DNA of 64,000 nt from Shimia aestuarii (GCF_900114635.1 NZ_FOTQ01000001.1:372001-436000); one strand, 5' to 3'. Counted from the stretch's first letter, positions 8,867-18,268 are shown. Notes: a model not told the origin generated them from the letters alone. Translations and numbers: made by a program.

Positions 8867-9844
8867 CTAGGCCACCTCCAGCAAGGCCTCGCTCACCGAC
8901 CAGAGCCGCTCGGCGGCGTCGTCATCCGTCGCGTGGGCGTTCACACCAAAGAAACGCGCCGTCGGGCTGTACATGTCCGTCGGTGCCGCGATATCGCAAT
9001 CCTCGCAATACACCCCGGCCTTGCCCTCCAACAAGGGCGACGTCGCCGCCCAAAGCGTTGTCGAACAGCCCTGTTCGGGTGTTTTGAACCCCTGCTTGGC
9101 CAGTTCCGAGGGCTCCCCGTCCTCGCCCAGCCAGCCCAGCGCAATCATCTCTTCTTTGGGCAAATGTCGCTGCAAGGGTGTGAAAATGCCGCCCGGATGC
9201 ACCGAGAACGCCAGCCCGTTTGTCACCTTCAGCCGCCGCGACAGCGCGTTGGCAAAAAGCGCATTGGCAGTCTTGGCCTGCCCATAGGCCTGCCACTTGT
9301 CATATTCGGACGTCTCGTACTGAATATCATCCCACCGGATTGGGGAAATCTTGTGCCCCGTTGAAGACAGGGACACGACGCGCGGCGCCTCTGCAGCCGC
9401 CAACAGCCCCATCAGCGCCTTTGTCAGTGCAAAATGCCCCATGTGGTTTACCCCGAACTGGCTTTCCCAGCCCGGCCCGACGCGTTCCAGCGGGCAGGCC
9501 ATGATACCGGCATTGTTGATCAACAGGTCCAGACCCGACAATTCCTCAGCGACTTGCCCCGCAAACCGCGCAATCGAGCGGTTATCGGACAAATCCATCG
9601 GCAAGGCCGTGACATCCCCCGAGATCGTGGCAAGCGTCTCGGCGGCTTTCTCGGGCGAGCGCACCGGCACGATCACCGTCGCCCCCTTGTTGGCCAAGGC
9701 CCGCACCGTTTCCAGTCCCAGCCCGGAATAGCCTCCTGTTACAACCGCCGTCTTGCCCGCAAGGTCAATCTCCGCCAGCACCTCTGCCCCGGTGCTCTTT
9801 GCATGAAAGCCGCTGTTGACCGGCACCTGATCCGCATTTGCCAT
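8867..9844 (-). CDS. SDR-family oxidoreductase, retinol-dehydrogenase-like
   Basis: This 325-residue protein has the short-chain dehydrogenase signature: the nucleotide-binding TGGYSGLG (about 36-43), NNAGIM after strand 4, a catalytic serine in SLSST, and a YGQAKTAN catalytic Tyr/Lys pair. The longer insert before and after YGQAK is like the eukaryotic retinol dehydrogenase/WWOX branch, where NADP(H) is usual. The ATG at 9844 follows an AGGGAGAACGGA ribosome site; an in-frame extension to 9925 shows no domain. It is divergent from the alpha/beta hydrolase at 10003. The substrate is unknown. Confidence 0.85.
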   Translation of the reverse strand: MANADQVPVNSGFHAKSTGAEVLAEIDLAGKTAVVTGGYSGLGLETVRALANKGATVIVPVRSPEKAAETLATISGDVTALPMDLSDNRSIARFAGQVAEELSGLDLLINNAGIMACPLERVGPGWESQFGVNHMGHFALTKALMGLLAAAEAPRVVSLSSTGHKISPIRWDDIQYETSEYDKWQAYGQAKTANALFANALSRRLKVTNGLAFSVHPGGIFTPLQRHLPKEEMIALGWLGEDGEPSELAKQGFKTPEQGCSTTLWAATSPLLEGKAGVYCEDCDIAAPTDMYSPTARFFGVNAHATDDDAAERLWSVSEALLEVA

Positions 9845-10002
9845 TCCGTTCTCCCTGAGTGTTCCACCGTGTGTCTTTGACAGATGCGCATGGGCGGTGG
9901 CGCAAACAATTGCAGATCGCGCCAAAATCGCCTTTGATCAAACCGGATTTACAAGCCCGACCGGCGCGCTAGGGTGACGGGTAACAGCCGGAGACACGAG
10001 TT

Positions 10003-10887
10003 ATGCAAATCACCGCCAACGGGATTACCCTCGAAGTTCAGGAATTTGGCCCCAGCGACGGCGTGCCGCTGATCCTGATACGCGGCCTCGGGTCACAACT
10101 GATCCACTGGCCCGCCGAACTCTACAATGGCCTCGCCGCGCGCGGATACCGCACGATCATTTTCGACAACCGCGATGTTGGCCTCTCCCAACGGTGTCCG
10201 GCACCCGATGCCCCCGGCGATGCCGACGCGATTCTGGAAATCGCCGCCTCCGGCGCGCCGGTGCCCCATGCCTACAAGCTGACCGACATGTCTGATGACG
10301 TGATCGGCCTGATGGATGCGCTCGACATCGAAACGGCGCATATCTTCGGCATCTCAATGGGCGGCGGCATTGCCCAGACCCTCTGTATCGACCATCCCGA
10401 CCGCCTGCGTTCGGCCACCATCGTCATGACCGCCGCCCGCCCGCTGGCCAGCGGCGAAGAAGGGCGCACACTGTTGCCCGCCATCCTGTCCCGCCCGATG
10501 GACAAGGACGCCTATATCGAAAGCTGGGTTCAGGAACATGCAAATCACGGCAGCCCCGGCTACCCGATGCCCGACGAGGGCATCCGTGCCGAGGCCGAAC
10601 TGGCCTGGTCGCGCGGCGTCGATGCGGACGGCATCAACCGCCAGGCCCTCGCAGTCATGGCCAGTCCAGACCGTCGCTCCGATCTGACCCGCGTTGCGCT
10701 GCCATGTCAGGTCATCCACGGCGTTGACGACGCCCTGATCCCGGTGGAACTTGGCGCCGAAATCGCGTCGCTGATCCCGGAATGCGACTACCACGCCATT
10801 GACGGCATGGGCCACATCATCACGCCCGCATTGGCCCCGATGATCGTCGAGATGGTGGATGATTTTATTCAGCGGCGCGGAGGCTGA
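10003..10887 (+). CDS. Alpha/beta hydrolase
   Basis: A 294-residue cytosolic hydrolase of typical length with an intact triad: nucleophile S118 in GISMGG, an acid in GVDD (about D243), and H271 in GMGH. The early strand LILIRGLGSQ replaces the usual HG of the oxyanion loop with RG, and FDNRDVGLS is the region found in the aclacinomycin-methylesterase-like branch. The product could be an esterase or epoxide-type hydrolase; the substrate is not evident. It converges on the flavin oxidoreductase with 24 bases between stops and has its own start opposite the SDR gene. Confidence 0.88.
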   Translation: MQITANGITLEVQEFGPSDGVPLILIRGLGSQLIHWPAELYNGLAARGYRTIIFDNRDVGLSQRCPAPDAPGDADAILEIAASGAPVPHAYKLTDMSDDVIGLMDALDIETAHIFGISMGGGIAQTLCIDHPDRLRSATIVMTAARPLASGEEGRTLLPAILSRPMDKDAYIESWVQEHANHGSPGYPMPDEGIRAEAELAWSRGVDADGINRQALAVMASPDRRSDLTRVALPCQVIHGVDDALIPVELGAEIASLIPECDYHAIDGMGHIITPALAPMIVEMVDDFIQRRGG

Positions 10888-10911
10888 CCCCCGCCTGCGC
10901 CGCGCAACGCG

Positions 10912-12021
10912 CTAGCGCAGTTCCCTGAGCATGTCCCGCTCATAGGCGGCAAGCGCGTCGAATTCCCCGTTCGCCACCTTGTTCGCCCAGTCCGGGTTGG
11001 CAATCAGCGCCCGCCCCACGGCAACAAGATCGAACTCGTCCCGCTCCAGCCGCTCGATCAGGTTGTCGATGCTCGCCGGCTCGCCCGCGTTGAAATTCGC
11101 CGTCCCGTCCTCGGGCAGGAAATCGGCATTCAATCCCACGCTCCCCACGGTGATCGCCGGCTTGCCGGTCAGCTTGCGCGCCCACCCGGCAAGGTTCAGA
11201 TCACTGCCCTCGAACTCCGGCTCCCAAAAGCGGCGCGTGGAACAATGAAAGATGTCCACCCCGGCCTCCGCCAACGGCGTCAGAAACGCGCCCAGCGCCT
11301 CGGGCGTCTCACACAGGCGCGCTGAGTAATCCTGCTGCTTCCACTGCGAAAAGCGGAAGATCACCGGAAAGTCATCGCCCACCGCAGCCCGCACCGCCCG
11401 CACGATTTCAAGCGCAAAGCGCGACCGCGCCGCCAGATCCCCGCCATAGCCATCGTCCCGCTGATTGGTGCCGTCCCAGAAAAACTGGTCGATCAGATAG
11501 CCATGCGCGCCGTGAATCTCGACCGCGTCAAACCCGATCTCCTTGGCATCCTTCGCCGCCTTGGCGAACGCCGCCACCACGTCGTCGATATCCTCTTGCG
11601 TCATCGCGTGCCCGACAACCTTGCCCGGCACCGCCATGCCGCTCGGGCTGTAACCCGGCGTATCGCCCCCCGGATCAATACCAGGGCGCCGGATCGCCCC
11701 CACGTGCCAGATCTGCGGCGCGATCTTGCCGCCCGCCGCATGCACGGCGTCAACCACGCGCTTCCACCCGGCCAACGCATCCTCACCAAAAAACGCCGGC
11801 ACATTGGGATACCCGCTGGCCGCCGGGTGATCCACGATGGTGCCTTCCGTGATGATCAGCCCCACGCCCCCCTCGGCGCGACGCCGGTAATAGTCAACCA
11901 CAAGGTCATTCGGGACATTGCCCGGCGAATAGGTGCGCGTCATGGGTGCCATGACCACCCGGTTCTTCAACTGCAGCTTTTCCGAACTGAACGGACGGAA
12001 CAGGGTTTCGGCATGGCTCAT
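10912..12021 (-). CDS. NADH:flavin oxidoreductase (Old Yellow Enzyme family)
   Basis: The 369-residue product is a TIM-barrel FMN enzyme of the Old Yellow Enzyme family. It opens with the conserved PLKxRxxMAPMTR-type segment (LKNRVVMAPMTR), carries the substrate-binding pair H170 and H173 in EIHGAHGYLIDQF, and has the FMN-phosphate loop ending VAVGRALIANPDW. Enzymes of this group reduce activated C=C bonds or nitro-esters using NAD(P)H. No regulator of the nemR type is adjacent. The sequence is complete with the ATG at 12021. Confidence 0.9.
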   Translation of the reverse strand: MSHAETLFRPFSSEKLQLKNRVVMAPMTRTYSPGNVPNDLVVDYYRRRAEGGVGLIITEGTIVDHPAASGYPNVPAFFGEDALAGWKRVVDAVHAAGGKIAPQIWHVGAIRRPGIDPGGDTPGYSPSGMAVPGKVVGHAMTQEDIDDVVAAFAKAAKDAKEIGFDAVEIHGAHGYLIDQFFWDGTNQRDDGYGGDLAARSRFALEIVRAVRAAVGDDFPVIFRFSQWKQQDYSARLCETPEALGAFLTPLAEAGVDIFHCSTRRFWEPEFEGSDLNLAGWARKLTGKPAITVGSVGLNADFLPEDGTANFNAGEPASIDNLIERLERDEFDLVAVGRALIANPDWANKVANGEFDALAAYERDMLRELR

Positions 12022-12141
12022 CGCGTTTTCCTTGGATCAGTGGCTTTGAATTTCATCGATAGAACCGAACTGTCCCCCCAGCGGCAAACATTCCCTAGGG
12101 TAAGCCCTCCATTCGGAACGCCGCGTCACACGACACGGGCG

Positions 12142-12798
12142 TCACGATTGCCCCAGCGCCGCCACTCCGTCTTCGCTCAGCATATACACCCCGGTCTCAA
12201 CCTTCTCGAACCAGCCATAATGGTTGATCCGCATCATCTGCGTCGCCTTCTCAACCCCGGTTTCGCGGGCCACAACCGCCCCCTTGCTGGCGCCATTCTC
12301 CGACAGGAACGCCGCACATTTCAGCGCCTCCTGCCGATAGACCGTCACCCGCTGCCCCTGCATCCCTCCGGTATTCGGATCACCCTCAAGCTTCGCAAAG
12401 GCCTGCAACAAACGTCCCTTGCGCGCCTTGGACTTGCGCGGCTGAAACGGCGCCGGATCGGCATGCACTTCAACCGCCCCATCCTTGAGCCGCACCGACA
12501 AGACCCCGACACCAAGGCGACGGCACAGCCCCACATTGCCCTTGAACGCCTTCCAGCCCGCCTTCCCCTTCCAGCGCGGCACCGCCACATAGACCGAGTC
12601 GGTAACCGCCTGCCGCGCCACCGCCTGTTGCAACAGCGTCAGAGAAAACCCGGTCTTCAGTTCGATGATCACCGGATCATCCCCCTCGCGGCAAGCGACA
12701 ACATCCGCTGCGCCCACCTCGGCCTTAACCTCGAAACCACGTGCTTCGAGCCAGCGTTTGACCGGCGCATATAGTTCGGATTCGCGGGGTTTCGTCAT
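12142..12798 (-). CDS. DUF2161 family, PD-(D/E)XK-like protein
   Basis: This 218-residue protein starts ESELYAPVKRWLEARGFEVKAEVGAADVVA and continues to PVIIELKTGFS. The D of AADVVA and the E-x-K of IELK fit the PD-(D/E)XK nuclease core, and the protein matches the DUF2161 family described as putative phosphodiesterases. The C-terminal third looks like a winged-helix (KATQMMRINHYGWFEKVETGVY). The ATG at 12798 is used because homology begins there. No methylase or other restriction partner is adjacent, so a role in DNA processing is only inferred. It is divergent from the TraB gene. Confidence 0.8.
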   Translation of the reverse strand: MTKPRESELYAPVKRWLEARGFEVKAEVGAADVVACREGDDPVIIELKTGFSLTLLQQAVARQAVTDSVYVAVPRWKGKAGWKAFKGNVGLCRRLGVGVLSVRLKDGAVEVHADPAPFQPRKSKARKGRLLQAFAKLEGDPNTGGMQGQRVTVYRQEALKCAAFLSENGASKGAVVARETGVEKATQMMRINHYGWFEKVETGVYMLSEDGVAALGQS

Positions 12799-12901
12799 AG
12801 CACCAGACCTAGCCTCTCCGACCGGGTCTGCCAACTGCGATGCCGCTTGCGCCTGCCACAGCGGATGCTAGCCTCACGCCTATTCGCATCAGGGAGTTCC
12901 C

Positions 12902-13912
12902 ATGCTTCGCCTCATCGCCGCAATCCTCATTTCCTGCCTTGCCGGTCCACTTTCCGCGTCCTGCGAAGGCCCGGCTAAATTCGACGCCCTGCCTGAAGCA
13001 GAGCGTGCCGCATATGAACAGCGCGCCAGCGAGGTGCCTTTTTCCGAAGGCCTGCTCTGGCAGGTCGAACGCGACGGCGTTTCTTCCGTGATTGTCGGCA
13101 CGCTGCACTTTCCCGCGAAGGGCCACGCACAATTGATGACCCGGATCGACACATTGCCGATCACCCCGCACCAAGTCCTGATCGAACTGACAAAAGGCGA
13201 TGAAATCGCGATGTTGCGCCACATCACGGCGAACCCCGACCTATACCTGATCAACGAGGGGCCTTCGCTGATTGACAGGCTGGGCGATGATCTTTGGACC
13301 AAACTCAAACCCAAACTGGCCGTGAAGGGGCTGCCCGCCTTCATGGCGGCAAGATACCAGCCCTGGTTTCTCGGGCTCGCCCTGTCGGTGCCGCCCTGTG
13401 CGTCCGCCGACTTGCGGGCGGGAAAGCACGGGCTGGACCGACAGATCGAAAACTGGGCCGCAGAAAACGCGCTTCAGGTCAGGTCTCTGGACAATTTTCA
13501 CCACGTTCTGTCCCTTCTCGCATCCGACCCGCTGGACGAGCAGATTGACATCATGAAGTGGTCCCTGTCGCTGGATCTCGACCAACAAGGGGCCGACGAC
13601 ACCGCGGAAATGCTCTCTTTGTACTTCCGGGAGAAAATCCAGCTCATCTGGGAGCGCGCCTCGGACAAAGCGATGGCACAGGTGAATACCCCCGAGGATG
13701 TTCAGCGGGTAAAAGAACTGTTTCTCGATGTTCAAGCCGGCCTGATTGAAGAGCGCAACGCATTCTGGCTCGAAACCTTGGCCTCCGAACTGGCTCAGAC
13801 TCCGACGCTGATCGCTGTTGGCGCGATGCACCTGCCGGGCGACAATGGCATTCTGGCGCTGCTTCAGCACCAGGGTTTTACGATATCGCGGCTGCCTCTT
13901 TATGATAAATGA
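12902..13912 (+). CDS. TraB/GumN family protein, exported
   Basis: The 336-residue product begins with a signal peptide (LRLIAAILISCLAGPLSASC, with a Cys that could be a lipid anchor site) and contains the two GxxH motifs of the TraB/GumN family, GTLH (66-69) and GAMH near the end, plus the HGLDRQ segment. Family members are proposed metal-dependent proteases of the periplasm or extracellular side. It is a stand-alone gene, divergent from DUF2161 and upstream of ppaC with its own promoter in between. Confidence 0.85.
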   Translation: MLRLIAAILISCLAGPLSASCEGPAKFDALPEAERAAYEQRASEVPFSEGLLWQVERDGVSSVIVGTLHFPAKGHAQLMTRIDTLPITPHQVLIELTKGDEIAMLRHITANPDLYLINEGPSLIDRLGDDLWTKLKPKLAVKGLPAFMAARYQPWFLGLALSVPPCASADLRAGKHGLDRQIENWAAENALQVRSLDNFHHVLSLLASDPLDEQIDIMKWSLSLDLDQQGADDTAEMLSLYFREKIQLIWERASDKAMAQVNTPEDVQRVKELFLDVQAGLIEERNAFWLETLASELAQTPTLIAVGAMHLPGDNGILALLQHQGFTISRLPLYDK

Positions 13913-13952
13913 AACCTGAACGCGCTGCGTGGTCGCAGGGTGGAACGGGGGC

Positions 13953-13981
13953 GTGACAATCGCCATCGCCGCTTCTATAAG
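13953..13981 (+). promoter_or_regulatory. Promoter of ppaC
   Basis: GTGACA (13953-13958) and TATAAG (13976-13981) are separated by 17 bases. Transcription would start about 45 bases before the ppaC ATG, leaving room for the GAAGGATTAACTGAC ribosome site. Confidence 0.6.
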
Positions 13982-14030
13982 GCGCGCAAATTCCCTCCAT
14001 TCCTGACATTCAATCGAAGGATTAACTGAC

Positions 14031-14945
14031 ATGACCATCCAGGTTTTCGGCCACAAATCCCCCGACACCGACTCCACCGGCTCGCCCATCATCTGGGCCT
14101 GGTACCTCAACGAAGTCAAAGGCACTCCGGCCGAAGCCAAGCTGCTTGGCGAACCCAACACCGAGGCCGCATGGCTCCTGAACCGCTGGGACCTGCCCAA
14201 GCCCGCCATCATCGCGGACGTCGAAGATGACGCTGCCGTGGTGATCGTCGACACCAACAACCCCGCCGAACTGCCCGCCAACATCAACGGTGCCGATGTT
14301 CAGGCGATCATCGACCACCACAAGCTGGTTGGCGGCCTGGAAACCAAGGGTCCGATCGACATCACCATCCGCCCCGTGGCCTGCACCGCGACCATCATGC
14401 ACGACCTGATGGGCGACGTGGACATGCCCGACTGGATCAAGGGCACCATGCTGACCTGCATCCTGTCGGACACGCTGGAATACCGCTCGCCCACCACGAC
14501 CGACCATGACAAGGCCGTGGCCGAGAAACTGGCCGCCGATCTGGGGATCAACGTCTCCGAATACGCCGCTGAAATGTTCGCTGCGAAGTCGGACGTGTCG
14601 TCCTTCTCGGATGCCGAGCTGCTGCGCATGGACTCCAAGGAATACGAAGTCGACGGCACCAAGTTCCGCGTCTCGGTTCTGGAAACCACCTCGCCGGCCA
14701 CCGTGCTCGACCGCAAGGCCTCGCTGATGGACACCATGACCTCGGTTGCTGCCGAAGACGGAGTCGATCAGGTGCTACTCTTCGTGGTCGACATCCTGAA
14801 CGAAGAATCGACCCTGCTGGTTCCGAACGATCTGGTCAAAACCGTTGCCAAGAAATCCTTCGATGCCGACGCATCGGGTGATGCGGTGGTTCTGCCCGGT
14901 GTCATGTCGCGCAAAAAGCAGATCATCCCGAACCTCAAGGTCTGA
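14031..14945 (+). CDS. ppaC: Manganese-dependent inorganic pyrophosphatase
   Basis: This 304-residue protein is a family II pyrophosphatase of the DHH superfamily, which hydrolyses PPi to two phosphates and drives biosynthetic reactions. The metal ligands are visible: H8, D12 and D14 in GHKSPDTDS, D74 in IVDTNN, H96-H97 in DHHK, and D147 in ILSDT. The C-terminal DHHA2 half ends with VVLPGVMSRKKQIIPNL, the conserved RKKQ substrate loop. No CBS insert is present. It has its own promoter at 13953 and a strong terminator at 14973, so it is monocistronic. Confidence 0.95.
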   Translation: MTIQVFGHKSPDTDSTGSPIIWAWYLNEVKGTPAEAKLLGEPNTEAAWLLNRWDLPKPAIIADVEDDAAVVIVDTNNPAELPANINGADVQAIIDHHKLVGGLETKGPIDITIRPVACTATIMHDLMGDVDMPDWIKGTMLTCILSDTLEYRSPTTTDHDKAVAEKLAADLGINVSEYAAEMFAAKSDVSSFSDAELLRMDSKEYEVDGTKFRVSVLETTSPATVLDRKASLMDTMTSVAAEDGVDQVLLFVVDILNEESTLLVPNDLVKTVAKKSFDADASGDAVVLPGVMSRKKQIIPNLKV

Positions 14946-14972
14946 GACCCCCGGTTTTGAAATCAATCGAAG

Positions 14973-14999
14973 AAGGGCGCCCCCGCGGCGCCCTTTTTT
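14973..14999 (+). terminator. ppaC terminator
   Basis: Arms GGGCGCC (14975-14981) and GGCGCCC (14987-14993) with a 5-base loop are followed directly by TTTTTT and lie 28 bases beyond the stop codon. Confidence 0.85.
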
Positions 15000-15105
15000 G
15001 TGCCCGCAAGGACCCGAGCCCCCTTTCAGCCGCCCGAAGTTTCATGAAATACTCCCGACAACGCCAAGACGCCGCAACGACACGCGCTTTCAGGAAGAGA
15101 CCGAC

Positions 15106-16830
15106 ATGCAGCCCCCCAGACACGATCCCGGCGAACGCGCCGCCACGGCCGTCTATCACCAGATCGCGCAGAACCCGGCCAAGGCCTGGTCCGAGGCCCG
15201 CCGCGCCCTCAAGACCTTTCCACAGAGCGAACGGGTGGCTTTCGTGGCTGGATTGGTCTGCCTGACACGGGGTCAGAAACGCGACGCGCGCAAGTATTTT
15301 GCCAAGGCAATCAACCTCGGCACCCCCACCCCCGACGCCTATGTCAACTTCGCCCAGATCTCCGCCGAAGAGGGCCTGACCGACTCTGCCCTCACCGCGC
15401 TCGAAAAGGCACAGGCCAGGTTTTCCGGCGACCTGTCGCTTTGGCGCGCCCGCGTCAACGTGCACCGCATGGCCGGGGACAGCGATCTTGCCCTGAAGGC
15501 CGTCGAAGACGCGCTGGAAGACCTGCCGGGCAATGCAGAGTTGCAGGAATTGCGCGGCGTGCTGCTGGCCGATTGCGGGCGGCTTCTCGATGCCATCCAC
15601 GCGCTTGAAACCCTGCTCGAAGCAAACCCCAACCGCCCCATTGCCCTGATCAACCTCGGGCGGTTCTACGCCTTCACCAATCAGGCGGCCAAAAGTCTCG
15701 AAGTGACCGAACGCGCCTATTCCATGGCGCCCAACCTGCCCGCAGTGATCGACAACCTTGCCAACCGCAAACGCGAGAACGGCGATTTCGAAACCGCCGC
15801 GTCCCTGTTCCGCCAACTGGCCGACACCGCCCCCGACTTCGTTCCCGAAGCGCTGCGCCAACTGGCCGAGCTTGCGCCGGAAACCGCGCTGGAAACGCTC
15901 AGCAAAGAGGTGGCGCGCGCCGCGAGGAAGGCCCCCAACCCCGAGGCAGGCGCGCTTCTCGGCTTTGCACAGGCGGCCATAGCCAAACGTACCGGCAATG
16001 CTTCCGTCTTCGTCAGTGCCCTCAAGGACGCCAACCGCAAGATGTCCCGCCTGCGCCGCTACGACGAAAAGGCCGACACCGAATTCCACCAATATCTGCG
16101 CGCCCGTTTCGCCGAAGAACCAGCCGTCGCGCTCGACACGCCGTCCTTGCCCGCGCGCCCGCTTTTCATCCTCGGCCTGCCCCGCTCCGGCACAACCCTG
16201 CTGGAACGCATGCTCTCCGCTGGCCAAGGCATCGCCGGCCTTGGCGAAGTCGCCGCCCCGCACCGCTATTTCTCAGCCCGCTTCATGGCAGGGGAACCGA
16301 TCTCCGACGGCCTGCCCGGCCTGCGCCAACGCTACGCCGACCTCGCCGCCCTTGCAGGCCCCGCCGACTGGACCATCGACAAGATGCCGGTCAACTACAT
16401 GCATATCGGCTGGCTCACCCGCGCCTTCCCCGAAGCACAGATCATCCTGCTGCGCCGCGATTTCCGCGCCGTCGCGCTTTCCATGTTCGAAAACTTCTTC
16501 GACGATCCCGGACAGGCCTTCACCTTCCTGGAAAAGGCGATCCAGCACCGGCTTGCCCTCTTCGAAGACACCATCGCTGACTGGCAATCCCTCGGCGTCC
16601 CCTTCCAGACCGTGCACTACGAAGACCTCGTGAGCGCGCCGGAAGCCACCCTCAATACCCTTTGCGCCGACACCGGCCTGCCCTTCGACCCGGCCATGCT
16701 GCGCCCCGAGGACAACCGCGACTCGATCCGCACGGTCAGCAGCCTTCAGGCCCGCGAAAGCATCAACACCAAAAGCGTCGCCCGCTGGGAATCCTACCCA
16801 GACCTCCTGCCGAATATCTTCAAACACTAG
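15106..16830 (+). CDS. TPR-domain sulfotransferase
   Basis: The 574-residue product joins about 330 residues of tetratricopeptide-type helical repeats to a C-terminal sulfotransferase domain. The PAPS 5'-phosphosulfate loop PRSGTT is at 359-364 within LFILGLPRSGTTLLERM, and the 3'-phosphate-binding segment follows as LRRDFRAVALS. The family uses PAPS to sulfate an unknown acceptor, with the TPR part probably binding the acceptor protein or glycan carrier. The ATG at 15106 follows an AGGAAGAGA ribosome site; an in-frame extension to 14845 overlaps ppaC. No signal peptide is seen. A perfect palindrome covers the stop codon (16827-16844). Confidence 0.88.
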   Translation: MQPPRHDPGERAATAVYHQIAQNPAKAWSEARRALKTFPQSERVAFVAGLVCLTRGQKRDARKYFAKAINLGTPTPDAYVNFAQISAEEGLTDSALTALEKAQARFSGDLSLWRARVNVHRMAGDSDLALKAVEDALEDLPGNAELQELRGVLLADCGRLLDAIHALETLLEANPNRPIALINLGRFYAFTNQAAKSLEVTERAYSMAPNLPAVIDNLANRKRENGDFETAASLFRQLADTAPDFVPEALRQLAELAPETALETLSKEVARAARKAPNPEAGALLGFAQAAIAKRTGNASVFVSALKDANRKMSRLRRYDEKADTEFHQYLRARFAEEPAVALDTPSLPARPLFILGLPRSGTTLLERMLSAGQGIAGLGEVAAPHRYFSARFMAGEPISDGLPGLRQRYADLAALAGPADWTIDKMPVNYMHIGWLTRAFPEAQIILLRRDFRAVALSMFENFFDDPGQAFTFLEKAIQHRLALFEDTIADWQSLGVPFQTVHYEDLVSAPEATLNTLCADTGLPFDPAMLRPEDNRDSIRTVSSLQARESINTKSVARWESYPDLLPNIFKH

Positions 16831-16844
16831 GGTCAGGACCCTAG
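16827..16844 (+). terminator. Palindrome over the sulfotransferase stop codon
   Basis: Perfect 8-bp arms CTAGGGTC and GACCCTAG with a 2-base loop include the TAG stop. No T run follows; it may act with the repeat element beginning at 16863. Confidence 0.45.
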
Positions 16845-16862
16845 ACGCCACCCACCCCTTCA

Positions 16863-16930
16863 TTTTGCCAAAAATACTCCGGGGAGCGCGAGGGGCTGGC
16901 CCCTCGCTCCGCCCGCGCCAGCGGGCATAC
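16863..16930. repeat. Intergenic box-plus-double-hairpin element, copy B
   Basis: The box TTTTGCCAAAAATACTCCGG is followed by a perfect hairpin with arms GCGAGGGGC and GCCCCTCGC (loop TG), then a second inverted pair CCCGC...GCGGG. It lies between the convergent sulfotransferase and acyl-CoA dehydrogenase genes. Same architecture as at 3510 and 20625. Confidence 0.65.
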
Positions 16931-16959
16931 CCGGCACGCTCCGTCGGGCGCGCTCATGC

Positions 16960-18105
16960 TCACAACCGCTTGGCCACTTCCTCAAGCATCACTTCCGTGG
17001 CGCCGCCACCAATTGCCTGCACCCGCGCATCCCGCGCCATACGCTCGATTGCCATGCCGCGCATGTACCCCGAGCCGCCGTGGAACTGCAGACAATCATA
17101 CATGACCTCGTTGACCAGTTCCCCGCACAGCGCCTTCAGCATCGACACTTCCCGCACCACGTCCTCCCCGGCCGCATCCCGCGCCGCCGTCTGGTAAACA
17201 AGCGCCCGCGCCGCCGTGACCCGCGCGGCCAGCATGGACAGGCGCTGTCGGATCGTCTGTTGTGCCCAAAGCGGCGCCCCAAAGGCCTGCCGCTCGCGTA
17301 CATAGTCGACCGTCATGTCAATTGCCGCCTGGCTTTCGCCCACCGCCGCCGCAGCCGCCACCAGCCGCTCATTCTGGAAATTCTGCATGATCGCGTAGAA
17401 CCCGCGCCCCTCTTCGCCCAGCACGTTCTCAACCGGCACGCGCACATCCACGAAAGACAGCTCCGCCGTATCGGATGAGCGCCACCCATGTTTGTCGAGC
17501 TGACGCACCACCTCGAACCCCGGCATGCCCTTTTCCAAAAGGAACATCGTCACCGACTGGCTCGCAGGCCCATCCCGGTCCGTCTTGGCCGCCACGCAAT
17601 AAAGATCGGCATGCACCCCATTGGTGATGAACATCTTGGACCCGTTGAGCACAAAATGATCCCCCTCGCGCCGCGCAAAACTGCGAATACCCTTCACATC
17701 CGACCCGGCCCCGGGTTCCGTCACGCAGACCGCACAGATCTTCTCTCCGGCCACGATATCGGGCATGTAGCGCGCCTTCTGCGCTTCCGTGCCGGCATTG
17801 AAAATATGAACCGAGGCCATGTCCGTATGCACCAGCGCCGTGATCGCGAACCCGGAATAGCTCGACTTGCCCAACTCCTCGGCCAACACCGCCGTCGCCC
17901 GCGTATCCATATTGCTGCCGCCATATTCCTCGGGATAGCGCACCCCAAGGAACCCGAGTGCCCCCATTTCACGCAGAACCTCGCGCGGCACCATGCCCGC
18001 CTCTTCCCAATCATCGCCGTTGGGTTTGACGCGTTCCTCGACAAACCGGCGCAGCTGATCGCGCAACAAGGTATGTTCCGGGTTCAAAAACAGATGCTGA
18101 TCCAT
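16960..18105 (-). CDS. Acyl-CoA dehydrogenase, LCAD/IVD-type
   Basis: This 381-residue flavoenzyme has the complete acyl-CoA dehydrogenase fold: N-terminal helices, the middle-domain FAD motif CAVCVTEPGAGSD, WRSSDTAELSFVDVRVP, and C-terminal helices. The usual catalytic Glu of the YEGT motif is absent (IGGGATEVM), but NFQNERLV supplies the glutamate in the position used by long-chain and isovaleryl-CoA dehydrogenases. It oxidises an acyl-CoA to the 2-enoyl-CoA with electron transfer flavoprotein as acceptor; the chain type is unknown. The ATG at 18105 follows a GGGAGGATT ribosome site. It is divergent from the glycosyltransferase and not in an operon with other beta-oxidation genes. Confidence 0.9.
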   Translation of the reverse strand: MDQHLFLNPEHTLLRDQLRRFVEERVKPNGDDWEEAGMVPREVLREMGALGFLGVRYPEEYGGSNMDTRATAVLAEELGKSSYSGFAITALVHTDMASVHIFNAGTEAQKARYMPDIVAGEKICAVCVTEPGAGSDVKGIRSFARREGDHFVLNGSKMFITNGVHADLYCVAAKTDRDGPASQSVTMFLLEKGMPGFEVVRQLDKHGWRSSDTAELSFVDVRVPVENVLGEEGRGFYAIMQNFQNERLVAAAAAVGESQAAIDMTVDYVRERQAFGAPLWAQQTIRQRLSMLAARVTAARALVYQTAARDAAGEDVVREVSMLKALCGELVNEVMYDCLQFHGGSGYMRGMAIERMARDARVQAIGGGATEVMLEEVAKRL

Positions 18106-18268
18106 GAGTAATCCTCCCTCACCCAAAACGCTGCCCCACGCCCCCCGCAGCTGTCCACTCTGACGTTGCGCTCCTTCCGGTCACCGCGATCATTCCCTAC
18201 GCTTGACATGTTCTTGCCGCCAACCTCCCCTAGACAGAGCACGACCCGCCACCAACCGGACCCGCGTC

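Noticed and set aside
12142-12798. Restriction endonuclease of a restriction-modification system
   Set aside because: DUF2161 has a PD-(D/E)XK-like core but there is no methylase or specificity gene nearby.
14935-16263. 442-codon minus-strand frame across the TPR-sulfotransferase
   Set aside because: Gly/Val/Phe-rich shadow of the real gene, which has clear TPR and PAPS motifs.
18202-18230. Promoter with TTGACA ahead of the GT25-like gene
   Set aside because: The TTGACA is good, but no -10 box lies at 16-18 bases, so I did not list it.
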